Below the pieces are notes generated by a model. It saw only the letters and a list, made by a program, of their open reading frames with translations, was not told the origin of the DNA and did not search any database. From an uncultured Phycisphaerales bacterium (GTDB lineage: Bacteria > Planctomycetota > Phycisphaerae > Phycisphaerales > SM1A02), in the NCBI GenBank assembly GCA_946886375.1, contig CAMPIL010000011.1:1-20334 (forward strand): a DNA stretch of 20,334 bases. Reading direction: 5' to 3'. Positions 7,706 to 13,904 of this stretch are shown here, piece by piece. A program made the position numbers and the translations under genes. Within the stretch, counting starts at the first letter, position 1, and every line of letters starts with the position of its first letter.

Positions 7706-7734
7706 CGCCGTAAGCGGTTTATTTGCTTGCGGCG
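7706..7734. terminator. Hairpin between convergent pepA and rpiB
   Basis: CGCCGTAAGC (7706-7715) pairs with GCTTGCGGCG (7725-7734) over 10 bp with one G-T wobble and a 9-nt loop. It begins just after the pepA stop and overlaps the last codons of rpiB. There is no run of T after it on either strand, so it may act as a folded 3' end or weak bidirectional terminator. Confidence 0.4.
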
Positions 7735-8198
7735 TCGGCGGTGAGAAGGGTAGGGTCTTCGCCGCGCTCGATCGCCTCGATCTTCTTCACACGCCGCGCG
7801 TGCCGGCCGCCCTCGAATTCCGTCTTCAGCCAGATGTCGGTGATCGTGATCAATTCCTTCGTCGGCGTCGTGTCGGCGGAAAGGCACAGCACGTTGCAGT
7901 CGTTGTGGCTGCGGCTGAGGCCTGCGGCGATTTCATCGTAGACCAACCCGGCACGAATGCCCGGCACCTTGTTGGCCGCAATGCACACGCCGATGCCCGA
8001 GCCGCAGATCAGAATGCCGCGATCCGCCTCGCCGACGCGCACCGCCTGTGAGACGCGGTAGGCGTTGTCGGGGTAATCGCATGCCTGGCCATGACATTCA
8101 TAATGCCTGACGATTTCGTAGCCGGACGCAACCAGGTGCGCCATAATGACTCTGGCGGCGGCGTCGCCGCGATGATCTGAGCCGAGTGCAATTCGCAT
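7719..8198 (-). CDS. rpiB: Ribose-5-phosphate isomerase B (RpiB/LacAB family)
   Basis: 159 residues from MRIALGSDHRGD, where family similarity begins. Key residues are present: Asp8-His9 (GSDHRG), the catalytic-base Cys65 in ICGSGIGVCIAANK, the phosphate-loop AANKVPGIRAG and His98 in SHNDCNVLCLSA. The enzyme interconverts ribose 5-phosphate and ribulose 5-phosphate in the non-oxidative pentose phosphate pathway; close relatives act on allose 6-phosphate. In-frame ATG codons at 8228 and 8270 are possible earlier starts; the one at 8228 would lie 10 nt after the phosphatase stop, a normal operon gap, but adds ten residues (MIELTAGRLH) that the family lacks. No Shine-Dalgarno decides between them. 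It is downstream of the phosphatase gene on the same strand, the same order as ywlE-ywlF in Bacillus subtilis. Confidence 0.92.
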   Translation of the reverse strand: MRIALGSDHRGDAAARVIMAHLVASGYEIVRHYECHGQACDYPDNAYRVSQAVRVGEADRGILICGSGIGVCIAANKVPGIRAGLVYDEIAAGLSRSHNDCNVLCLSADTTPTKELITITDIWLKTEFEGGRHARRVKKIEAIERGEDPTLLTADAASK

Positions 8199-8238
8199 GT
8201 GAAGACGGCCCGCAGTGAGTTCAATCATTCCGCAACGC

Positions 8239-8709
8239 TCATGAGGGGGAGTGGTCGGCGACGCTGGCAAACGCCTCGGTGAGGCGTTGGGGAATCAACT
8301 TCGAGAGTCTGACACTCAGGGAATCATACGCCCCCTGACCCATTCCAAAGGGGTCCTCGATGTCGCGGTCGGGGTCCAACAGCACGACCTTTTCCATGTC
8401 CGCGGGCGAATCGGCGACCAAGGCACGCGCCGCTGCCTGCTGGCCGGCCGACATGCAGAAGATGAGGTCGGCTTTCCGGATCATCTGGGCGGTGAGCCGC
8501 TTGGACCGGCCCTCATGCTCGATGCCTAGTTTGGCAAGGCTCTCCAGGGTTTCCGGCGTGATGGGAGTGCCGTCAGCGGCCTGAACGCCGGCCGATGCAA
8601 CAAAAACCGGCGGGTCGGTCTCCTTGCCCGCAAGATGACGGCGAGCGATCGCCTCAGCCATCGGGCTGCGGCAAGTGTTTCCCGTACAAATGTAAAGAAT
8701 CGTCCGCAT
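8239..8709 (-). CDS. Low-molecular-weight phosphatase, YwlE-like (possible protein-arginine phosphatase)
   Basis: 156 residues from MRTILYICTGNTCRSPMAEA. The P-loop CX5R is Cys8-T-G-N-Thr12-C-Arg14, and the general-acid motif is Asp119-Pro120 (DPFGMG). Family members dephosphorylate Tyr, and some Arg, through a phosphocysteine intermediate. In B. subtilis YwlE a Thr at the position of Thr12 selects phosphoarginine, where tyrosine phosphatases have Ile; having Thr here, in an almost identical P-loop, points to the YwlE group. No McsB-like arginine kinase is in the window. The frame is open upstream to 8766, but the core starts exactly at 8709; an ATG at 8724 is a second option. GGA lies 7 nt before 8709. 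rpiB follows on the same strand, a neighbourhood shared with Bacillus. Confidence 0.88.
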   Translation of the reverse strand: MRTILYICTGNTCRSPMAEAIARRHLAGKETDPPVFVASAGVQAADGTPITPETLESLAKLGIEHEGRSKRLTAQMIRKADLIFCMSAGQQAAARALVADSPADMEKVVLLDPDRDIEDPFGMGQGAYDSLSVRLSKLIPQRLTEAFASVADHSPS

Positions 8710-8795
8710 TGATCTTCCATCCATCACCGACAACAAGGCACGATGGATGGTATAGCCCCAGTGCACATCTGTGTAGGCCGAAGCGACGCATTCAG

Positions 8796-8844
8796 GCGGA
8801 ACTTTCCCACACCACCCGGCGGACTTGACGCATGCAAGTTCCGC
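8796..8844. repeat. Long-spaced perfect inverted repeat upstream of the phosphatase and the 8966 gene
   Basis: GCGGAACTT (8796-8804) and AAGTTCCGC (8836-8844) are perfect 9-bp arms 31 nt apart, centre to centre 40 nt or about four helical turns. They lie between divergent genes and could be paired operator half-sites. Confidence 0.4.
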
Positions 8845-8864
8845 GTAATGCTATGGCTGCCTGT

Positions 8865-8890
8865 TTGACAGGCCGTTTCTGCGGTACATT
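8865..8890 (+). promoter_or_regulatory. Possible promoter for the 8966 gene (short spacer)
   Basis: A perfect TTGACA (8865-8870) is followed by TACATT (8885-8890), but the spacer is only 14 nt, below the usual 16-18. Either the true -10 lies elsewhere or the promoter needs an activator. Confidence 0.25.
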
Positions 8891-8965
8891 GGTGGCGCAC
8901 TTGCGATACTGAAGTCGGGTCGCTTTCGTCACAACAACGGCGCGCACGCGCCGGGAGACAGCGAG

Positions 8966-9538
8966 GTGGAATTCGTCAGTCAAGATGAAGTGGTCGACCT
9001 GCTCGACGATTACGGCGTCGAGGAAGTTCCCGAAGGCGCGGAAAAGGTCTTCCTGCGGATGGGCGACGCCGAAGGCGCGGTGCACCTGCACCTGGCCTGC
9101 CCGCAAACCGCATGCAAGCCGCACAACGGCGCGGTTGTGATTCCCGTTGAGAAGAATCGCCTGCACAAGGTCGTGGAGCACATCATCCACCTGCTTCATC
9201 TGCATCAGGTGCTGCTGATTCCCGTGGGCAGGTGGCGCAAGGTGTTCGACGCAGTGGCGTTCAGCCTGGCGAAGAACGAAGACTGGCAGGAGATCGACGC
9301 GACGGCGACGGTGGAACTGAACACGCGCGATCCACTGCTCTGCGAGCCCGCGGATTTTCACACCCTGGTCGCGCTGATTCAGGCGCTGGTGCAGGACGCC
9401 GACTCGCCGGATCAGGGCCTGATGTTTCTCGCCACGGGCTCGCCGGTGCTGGTGGAAGTGGTTCCCGATGGCGCAGTGCGAATCAGTTTGGGCAGTCAGG
9501 TGCTGGCCGACGAAATCGCCGAGGCCCTCGCCAGTTGA
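8966..9538 (+). CDS. Hypothetical cytoplasmic protein
   Basis: 190 residues, starting at GTG with GGGAG 8 nt upstream. No signal peptide or membrane segment. The protein is acidic at the start (MEFVSQDEVVDLLDDYGVEE) and has HLACPQTACKPHNGAVVIPV, a region with two Cys (45 and 50) and several His, and a His-rich stretch HKVVEHIIHLLHLHQVLLIPV. The C-terminal part LVALIQALVQDA and RISLGSQVLADEIAEALA looks alpha/beta. I do not recognise a family; the clustered His and Cys could bind metal but form no standard motif. It is followed, after a weak hairpin, by two other unrecognised genes in the same direction. Confidence 0.7.
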   Translation: MEFVSQDEVVDLLDDYGVEEVPEGAEKVFLRMGDAEGAVHLHLACPQTACKPHNGAVVIPVEKNRLHKVVEHIIHLLHLHQVLLIPVGRWRKVFDAVAFSLAKNEDWQEIDATATVELNTRDPLLCEPADFHTLVALIQALVQDADSPDQGLMFLATGSPVLVEVVPDGAVRISLGSQVLADEIAEALAS

Positions 9539-9555
9539 CGCCGGTTGAAGAGTCC

Positions 9556-9581
9556 TGCGGCGTCAAGGTCCTGCCGCCGCA
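9556..9581 (+). terminator. Weak hairpin downstream of the 8966 gene
   Basis: TGCGGCG (9556-9562) and CGCCGCA (9575-9581) form a perfect 7-bp GC-rich stem with a 12-nt loop, 17 nt after the stop codon. There is no clean T run (GCGATTTGATTT follows), so termination would be partial at best. Confidence 0.3.
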
Positions 9582-9696
9582 CGGGGCGATTTGATTTCAG
9601 TTGTCCCCTGCATCGGCCGATAAACCGTGGCGGCGATTCAGACACGCCTTGAATCGGAACCATTGCTGATCGAACCCCTTCAAGAGGCCGTGTAGA

Positions 9697-10338
9697 ATGA
9701 GCCAACTGCGCATGCGAGTGCTACTGGATGAGAACCCGTGCGATGTCGCCGTCGATTCGGTGGCCCAGGCGATCGCTGCGGCTTCTGAACTTGCGCAAAG
9801 CCGCGGGCGGATGATCGTGGAAGTCGTGGTGGATGGCGAAGCATGGAGCGGCGAGAAACTGAACTCGCCTCAGCACGCCGCGTTCAACGCAAGAGAAATC
9901 AAATTCGCCAGCGCGAATCCCGCGCATCTGGTCGCCCAGACGTTTCAAGACGCGTCCGAGGCGCTGCGCACGGTTGATCTGCTTCAACAGGACGCCGCGC
10001 AACTTCTTCAGTCCGATCAGACCGCGCCGGCCCTGGAACGCCTGGGCGAGGCCATTTCAATCTGGATGTCGGTGCAGCAGGCGTTGACCATGGGATTGCA
10101 ACTGGTTCAGATCGATCCGGCTTCGGTGCGCGGGAAGGATGCAAGCCCGCTTTCGCTTGACGACATGATTGGGGAACTCAACGCGCACTTGCGGCAGATG
10201 CACGCATCGCTGCAAGGCGGCGATTCAGTCGCTCTGGCCGATGCGCTCATGTACGAGATGCCGCCGGTGGTTCTGCAGTGGCGTGAACTGCTGGATTCGC
10301 TGCGGGCGCAGTTGGCCGGTCAACGCAAGGACGTTTGA
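9697..10338 (+). CDS. Hypothetical protein, first gene of a two-gene unit
   Basis: 213 residues. The N-terminal 55 residues look like a beta-alpha-beta unit (MRVLLDENPCDVAVDSV, MIVEVVVDGEAW); the remainder is mostly helical, with regular Leu/Ala/Gln-rich segments (VDLLQQDAAQLLQSDQ, ALERLGEAISIWMSVQQAL, LNAHLRQMHASLQ, LQWRELLDSLRAQLAG) that suggest a helical bundle. No signal peptide or membrane segment. I do not recognise the family. The ATG at 9697 has a GAGG 9 nt upstream; a second ATG at 9712 (MRVLLDENPC) is possible. The next gene begins 4 nt after the stop, so the two are probably co-transcribed and their products may work together. Confidence 0.7.
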   Translation: MSQLRMRVLLDENPCDVAVDSVAQAIAAASELAQSRGRMIVEVVVDGEAWSGEKLNSPQHAAFNAREIKFASANPAHLVAQTFQDASEALRTVDLLQQDAAQLLQSDQTAPALERLGEAISIWMSVQQALTMGLQLVQIDPASVRGKDASPLSLDDMIGELNAHLRQMHASLQGGDSVALADALMYEMPPVVLQWRELLDSLRAQLAGQRKDV

Positions 10339-10342
10339 ACCC

Positions 10343-11044
10343 ATGGCCCCCTCGTCCAAGCAAAAAAAACTCGAAGAAGTGATCGAAAAGACCCGCGAAT
10401 CGCTGGTGCGCAGCGCCTGGTTTGAAGCGGAGCGCCTTGCACAGAAGGCGCTTATCATGGCGAAGCAGGATCACGACTTCGAACGAATGGCGGCCGTCGT
10501 GCCCCTGATGCAGGAAGCACGCCGGCAGCGGTTGCGGCTGGCGGTGGAGTCGGGCAGGATCGCCATCATGGACGAGCCGATCACCGAGGACATGAAGATC
10601 AAGCCCGGCTGTTACATCGTGCGCCCGCCGCAGGTCGGGTCCGACGCCCGGCGCATGCGCCTAGCGGCGCTGAGCGGAGAGGTTCCCGTCGTGGTCATTT
10701 GCCGCGAGCCGTTGACCAAGACCAAACTGCTGCCGATCGTCGCGATCAGTCCCGGTTCGACGATCAGGGTGAAGGTGGAGCCGCCTGCGAAACTCGATGC
10801 GCCTGACGTGGCGTGGTTTGTCTCTGCATTGGAAGCGCTGGGGGACTGGGCCTTGGAATCAATGGACGCGACGCTGCCGGTGACGCGCAAGATCGAGGCT
10901 CTGCTCGAGCACATTGATGCGCTGCCCGAGCATGAGAATCTGCATCTGGCCTTGGAAGCGGCCTGTCGCGAGGCTCACACTGCACAGTCCCGTGAGAAGG
11001 CAGCCCCAGCGAAAGGGATCGGAAAATCGAAGGTGCGGGGATAG
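10343..11044 (+). CDS. Hypothetical protein, second gene of a two-gene unit
   Basis: 233 residues. The N-terminal 65 residues are charged and strongly helical (LEEVIEKTRESLVRSAWFEA, RLAQKALIMAKQDHDFERMA), in a pattern like a tetratricopeptide-type helix pair. A middle beta-rich domain follows (GRIAIMDEPITEDMKIKPGC, YIVRPPQVGSDARRMRLAAL, VPVVVICREPLTKTKLLPIV), then a helical region and a basic C-terminal tail (KAAPAKGIGKSKVRG) that could touch nucleic acid. No family recognised. It begins 4 nt after the upstream stop with AAGGA 11 nt before the ATG. An A8 run (10362-10369) in codons 7-9 is a weak slippage site. Function is unknown; co-occurrence with the upstream gene in other genomes would be the best clue. 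Confidence 0.7.
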   Translation: MAPSSKQKKLEEVIEKTRESLVRSAWFEAERLAQKALIMAKQDHDFERMAAVVPLMQEARRQRLRLAVESGRIAIMDEPITEDMKIKPGCYIVRPPQVGSDARRMRLAALSGEVPVVVICREPLTKTKLLPIVAISPGSTIRVKVEPPAKLDAPDVAWFVSALEALGDWALESMDATLPVTRKIEALLEHIDALPEHENLHLALEAACREAHTAQSREKAAPAKGIGKSKVRG

Positions 11045-11143
11045 GTTGTGGCGTTGTCGCTTGAAGGTGGATTGTAAAAGCATCTGTGCATCGCTTGCGG
11101 CATCGCCCACACACAATGTCCGAGTTACGGCCGTTCTATTGAC

Positions 11144-11152
11144 TTATCCACA
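11144..11152 (+). promoter_or_regulatory. Perfect single DnaA box
   Basis: TTATCCACA is an exact match to the DnaA-box consensus. It lies 16 nt upstream of the -35 of the G10 promoter. No other box of this quality was seen nearby and there is no origin-type neighbourhood, so it would be a regulatory site or a chance match. Confidence 0.4.
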
Positions 11153-11167
11153 ACTAAGATCGAAGTC

Positions 11168-11197
11168 TTGACGTACGGGGGGGGGGTACGTTATTGT
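11168..11197 (+). promoter_or_regulatory. Promoter with a poly-G spacer for the Cys/Trp-rich secreted protein
   Basis: TTGACG (11168-11173) and TATTGT (11192-11197) are 18 nt apart; each matches consensus at four or five positions. Ten of the 18 spacer bases are one G run. The leader to the ATG at 11283 would be about 80 nt and ends with GGAG 8 nt before the start. A weaker alternative -10 (TATATC near 11223) lies downstream, so the assignment needs mapping. Confidence 0.5.
11177..11186 (+). repeat. G10 homopolymer inside the promoter spacer, flanked by an inverted repeat
   Basis: Ten consecutive G, the longest mononucleotide run noticed in the window. The flanks ACGTAC (11171-11176) and GTACGT (11186-11191) are perfect complements. 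Runs of this length slip during replication and change spacer length. Confidence 0.9.
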
Positions 11198-11282
11198 CTT
11201 TACCTATTCGCCGAAGTGAAGTTATATCCAGCAAGGACATTTTTCATCAAGGCGATACTGATCTCTGGGTGGAGACAATATA

Positions 11283-12299
11283 ATGTGGCGTAACAGGTTG
11301 ACATTGATGGTTCTGCAGGTGTTGCTGGTGGTCATGATGTGTACTCGTGTGGCGATGGCACAAGCCGCGCACGTTGTTGGCCCAATTCAGGTGAGCCTGG
11401 GCGATTGGACTCTCACACCTTTGAGGGCGAGCGGCGAAGTTGAGGGCTTCTTGGCTTTGAGCAAGATCGGCACTGAAATCGGCGACAATCTCACGACCGT
11501 TTGGTACCAAAAGGAATTGGACGGATCATATTCAACCTGGGCTTGGGAATCGCAAAGCAGGGCGAACGCGATTGCATGGCTCAAGCAAACGAAGTCGCTC
11601 AACGGTGATTCAGATGAACTTTGGCCTGTCACGGGCTATGACGAGATCACTGAGTTCACTTTGCCCAGTGAGATTCGCAATGGCGTCTTCCTGGATGATC
11701 CGTTCAGTGAAGTGCTGGACAGCCTGTCCGAAACTGAGAAACAGGCTGTCATCGCTCTCTTGGTGCAGGCCGGCTGGCGCGTCGCAACCATTGAAGCCGC
11801 GGGGGATGACTTGGCCGCATGTGTGCGAGAGCGAATTGTTCCAGCGATTGCAAACGGCATTGAGCAGGAATCAAACAACGTTGTGGCCGCGGAAGCCATT
11901 GCAGTCGCCGGGCTTGCCAACTGGTGGTGCAATAACATCGGGGTTTGTTTGCCGTGGACCTGGTATGGCGCCCCAACGTGCGGCGCATGGACCTGCGGCG
12001 GTTGGACTTACACTGATGGGCCGTTGGCAAGTGGACCTTGTCGTGACGAATGTCATTACCACAGGCCTGCAACTCGTACATGCACGCGATGGGTGCTCCA
12101 TCGAGATATCTGGTGCATTTATACAGGTTGGAACCAGTCGCGCACCGATACCTCGGGCCAAACGGCACGCTGCGATGTTGACTTGGTTGATTTCGGTTGT
12201 GGTCATGGCAATGCCGGTTGCCCTCCGCCAGCAACATGCCTCTCCGGAGCCGCATGCGTGCCGACCGACGCCATTAATTGGGGTACGTGGGCGCCGTAA
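11283..12299 (+). CDS. Secreted Cys/Trp-rich protein of unknown function
   Basis: 338 residues. A type I signal peptide spans about 1-26 (MWRNRLTLMVLQVLLVVMM..., cut after AMA). Residues 27-210 form a soluble mixed domain with VSLGDWTLTPLRASGEVEGF and a helical part (LSETEKQAVIALLVQAGWRV). The last 125 residues hold 13 Cys and 11 Trp, with several WxC and CxxW-like steps (NWWCNNIGVCLPWTWYG, CGAWTCGGW), so a disulfide-knotted or metal-binding extracytoplasmic domain is likely. I know no such family. The start has GGAG 8 nt upstream. The promoter carries a G10 run. The next gene begins 3 nt after the stop, so the products are probably made together. Base composition appears less GC-rich than in the flanking genes, which may mean acquired DNA. 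Confidence 0.75.
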   Translation: MWRNRLTLMVLQVLLVVMMCTRVAMAQAAHVVGPIQVSLGDWTLTPLRASGEVEGFLALSKIGTEIGDNLTTVWYQKELDGSYSTWAWESQSRANAIAWLKQTKSLNGDSDELWPVTGYDEITEFTLPSEIRNGVFLDDPFSEVLDSLSETEKQAVIALLVQAGWRVATIEAAGDDLAACVRERIVPAIANGIEQESNNVVAAEAIAVAGLANWWCNNIGVCLPWTWYGAPTCGAWTCGGWTYTDGPLASGPCRDECHYHRPATRTCTRWVLHRDIWCIYTGWNQSRTDTSGQTARCDVDLVDFGCGHGNAGCPPPATCLSGAACVPTDAINWGTWAP

Positions 12300-12302
12300 T
12301 TC

Positions 12303-13304
12303 GTGTCGCGCACTCAAAGCCAACAGCGCTTGGGTCGCGCAAGGCCATCCAAGCGCCTACTTTGTCTATTGTCTGCACCTCATCTTGCAAGCGCTCTGTG
12401 TTTGGGGCTGATTACAACAATTGGCATTGCGTGGTACTCGGCGTGGCGCATAGACCTTTGGTCAGCCCCGCGAGTCTGGAGCGTATCTGCGAAGGAATTG
12501 CCGGTCTGGAAGTTCGCATGGCTTTCGACGCGCACGGGGTCTGGTGTGCTCAGCTCCGTTTGGCCGGAGAATTCCAGCCTCTCCAACCTCAGCGTTGTGC
12601 ATGGTCCTTATTGGAGTCGAGTTCAGACATCACCCGGTCAGAAGGATACGAGTCGTGTTGGGTCCGCGTTATACGAAGAAGCCCGCGGCTGGCCCCTGCG
12701 ATGCCTCAAATCTGAACAACATGGCGATACAAGTTTTGTGCAGTGGCAGACTCGATACGGACTTCCATTGCCCCTAACCCAAGGCATATACAAGATTCCG
12801 CGGGCATTGCCATTGTATCCAATTTGGCGCGGCTTTGTCGCCGACCTTCTGTTCCACGCGACATGGTGGTTCAGCACTATTACCTTGGCGAGGTTTGCGA
12901 GAGCGCAATGGCGAATCCGGCACGGACGATGCCCCCATTGCGCACATATCCTCCTTGCGGACCAGAGTCGATGCCCGGAATGCGGATCGCCGTTTTCGCG
13001 AATGTTGCCGCGCTTGGGCGGATCGGGACTGCCCAAGCGCTTCCTGCGCCTGCATGCGAAATATCATGTGACGCTGGCAATCCTCATTGGATTGATCACC
13101 AATGTGGCGGTCGCTTGGATCGTTGCAGCGCAAACACGGCCCTGGCATTCACTGGTGTTGGGCGGCAGCAACCGAAGCTATCTGCACTCATCTATACGTG
13201 ACGCAGTCAGGGGGGATTCGCAGCACGTACGCCACCCACTTGGCAATTCATGTATTATTCAGACGGCTGCTCCGCCGCAGTGTGGAGTACTTTCGCCCCT
13301 ATAA
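12303..13304 (+). CDS. Membrane protein with zinc ribbon, fused to a broken second copy
   Basis: 333 residues as read, starting at GTG 3 nt after the upstream stop (likely translational coupling). Unit one: membrane helix about 31-50 (ALCLGLITTIGIAWYSAW), an extracytoplasmic domain with GPYWSRV, SALYEEARGWPL and TSFVQWQT, a second helix about 180-197, then a zinc ribbon with Cys210, Cys213, Cys224 and Cys227 (CPHC and CPEC, 10 residues between). Such ribbons on membrane proteins are typical of planctomycetes; function unknown. After residue 234 the frame enters a second copy of the same unit (PKRFLRL, third helix about 253-275), then leaves its proper frame near a G6 run at 13210-13215 and ends with an unrelated tail (SQHVRHPLGNSC...) at 13304. 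The intact gene was probably either two adjacent genes or one two-unit protein. Confidence 0.65.
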   Translation: MSRTQSQQRLGRARPSKRLLCLLSAPHLASALCLGLITTIGIAWYSAWRIDLWSAPRVWSVSAKELPVWKFAWLSTRTGSGVLSSVWPENSSLSNLSVVHGPYWSRVQTSPGQKDTSRVGSALYEEARGWPLRCLKSEQHGDTSFVQWQTRYGLPLPLTQGIYKIPRALPLYPIWRGFVADLLFHATWWFSTITLARFARAQWRIRHGRCPHCAHILLADQSRCPECGSPFSRMLPRLGGSGLPKRFLRLHAKYHVTLAILIGLITNVAVAWIVAAQTRPWHSLVLGGSNRSYLHSSIRDAVRGDSQHVRHPLGNSCIIQTAAPPQCGVLSPL

Positions 13305-13743
13305 AATCAATCGTCGATGAAGAGCGTTTAGCCCGAGGGCCGCGCTGGAGTCGGGTAGCGGCGCCGCCTCGGGGTCCAGACGCCCAGGACATCGGCGCGG
13401 CACTGTACGAAGCGGCCTATGGCTGGCCGATGCTTGCGCTGAAAGCAGAGGTGGCAGGCAATACGAGCTTCACGGCTTGGCACACGACGTTGGCTTGCCG
13501 ATCGGATCCAACAGCATTGGATCAGAAGCGCCCCGCGCACTCCCGATTCAACCGCTCTGGTTGGGCTTCCTGCTGAACTGGCTCATCTACTGCCTAGCCG
13601 CATTGCTCATCACAGTGGCAGCGGTTTGGGTTCGAGCGCACTGGCGATTGCGGCGTGGACGCTGCCCGCTGTGCGCACACATTTTGCTGCCGGATCAACC
13701 TCGCTGTCCCGAGTGTGGTGGCGACGGCTTTCATATCACGTGA
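13002..13743 (+). pseudogene. Second copy of the membrane/zinc-ribbon unit, disrupted by two frameshifts
   Basis: The similarity to unit one continues across three reading frames: PKRFLRL...LIGLITNVAVAW in the first, TWQF...GPRWSRV, GAALYEAAYGWPMLALKAE and NTSFTAWHT in the second, GLPIG...PRALPI, a membrane helix, and the ribbon CPLC...CPEC in the third, ending at 13743. The aligned segments keep the same lengths as unit one, for example 35 residues from the W-x-F motif to GP. Both breaks need one extra nucleotide to be repaired: the first near the G6 run at 13210-13215, the second near 13483-13492. An ATG at 13002 in the first frame could be the original start. Could be decay, assembly error, or slippage-controlled; the second break is not in a homopolymer, which favours decay. 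Confidence 0.7.
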
Positions 13744-13754
13744 GGCATGCCTCA
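13741..13754. repeat. Perfect 14-bp palindrome at the end of the duplicated gene
   Basis: TGAGGCATGCCTCA reads the same on both strands and includes the TGA stop of the broken second copy. With no loop and no T run it is a poor terminator; it could be a protein-binding site. Confidence 0.5.
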
Positions 13755-13870
13755 AGATCCGTAATGCGCAGTGACCGCACGCCACAAGGTGACTCACATT
13801 CAATGAAGACCGATCCGACCGGCGATGAGCCGTAGTCGCCGCTCAATGATTCGATTGACTGGGCAATTCG

Positions 13871-13876
13871 TACAAT
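13871..13876 (+). promoter_or_regulatory. Candidate -10 (TACAAT) for the SNase-like gene
   Basis: TACAAT matches the consensus at five of six positions, 28 nt before the GTG start. TTGACT upstream (13855-13860) is only 10 nt away, too close to be its -35. Confidence 0.35.
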
Positions 13877-13904
13877 AACCCAAAGCAGCCAACCAATCAC
13901 CACC

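Noticed and set aside
10362..10369. A8 run near the start of the 10343 gene as a contingency locus
   Set aside because: It encodes ordinary Gln-Lys-Lys codons, and an 8-base A run is only weakly unstable; no further support.
11085..11282. Replication origin, from the DnaA box and lower GC
   Set aside because: Only one box was seen, with no cluster, no AT-rich unwinding element and no dnaA/dnaN/gyr genes nearby.
13204..13218. Programmed -1 ribosomal frameshift at the G6 run
   Set aside because: The codons AGG GGG GAT do not form a canonical X XXY YYZ heptamer, and a second break downstream is not slippery; decay or sequence error is simpler.
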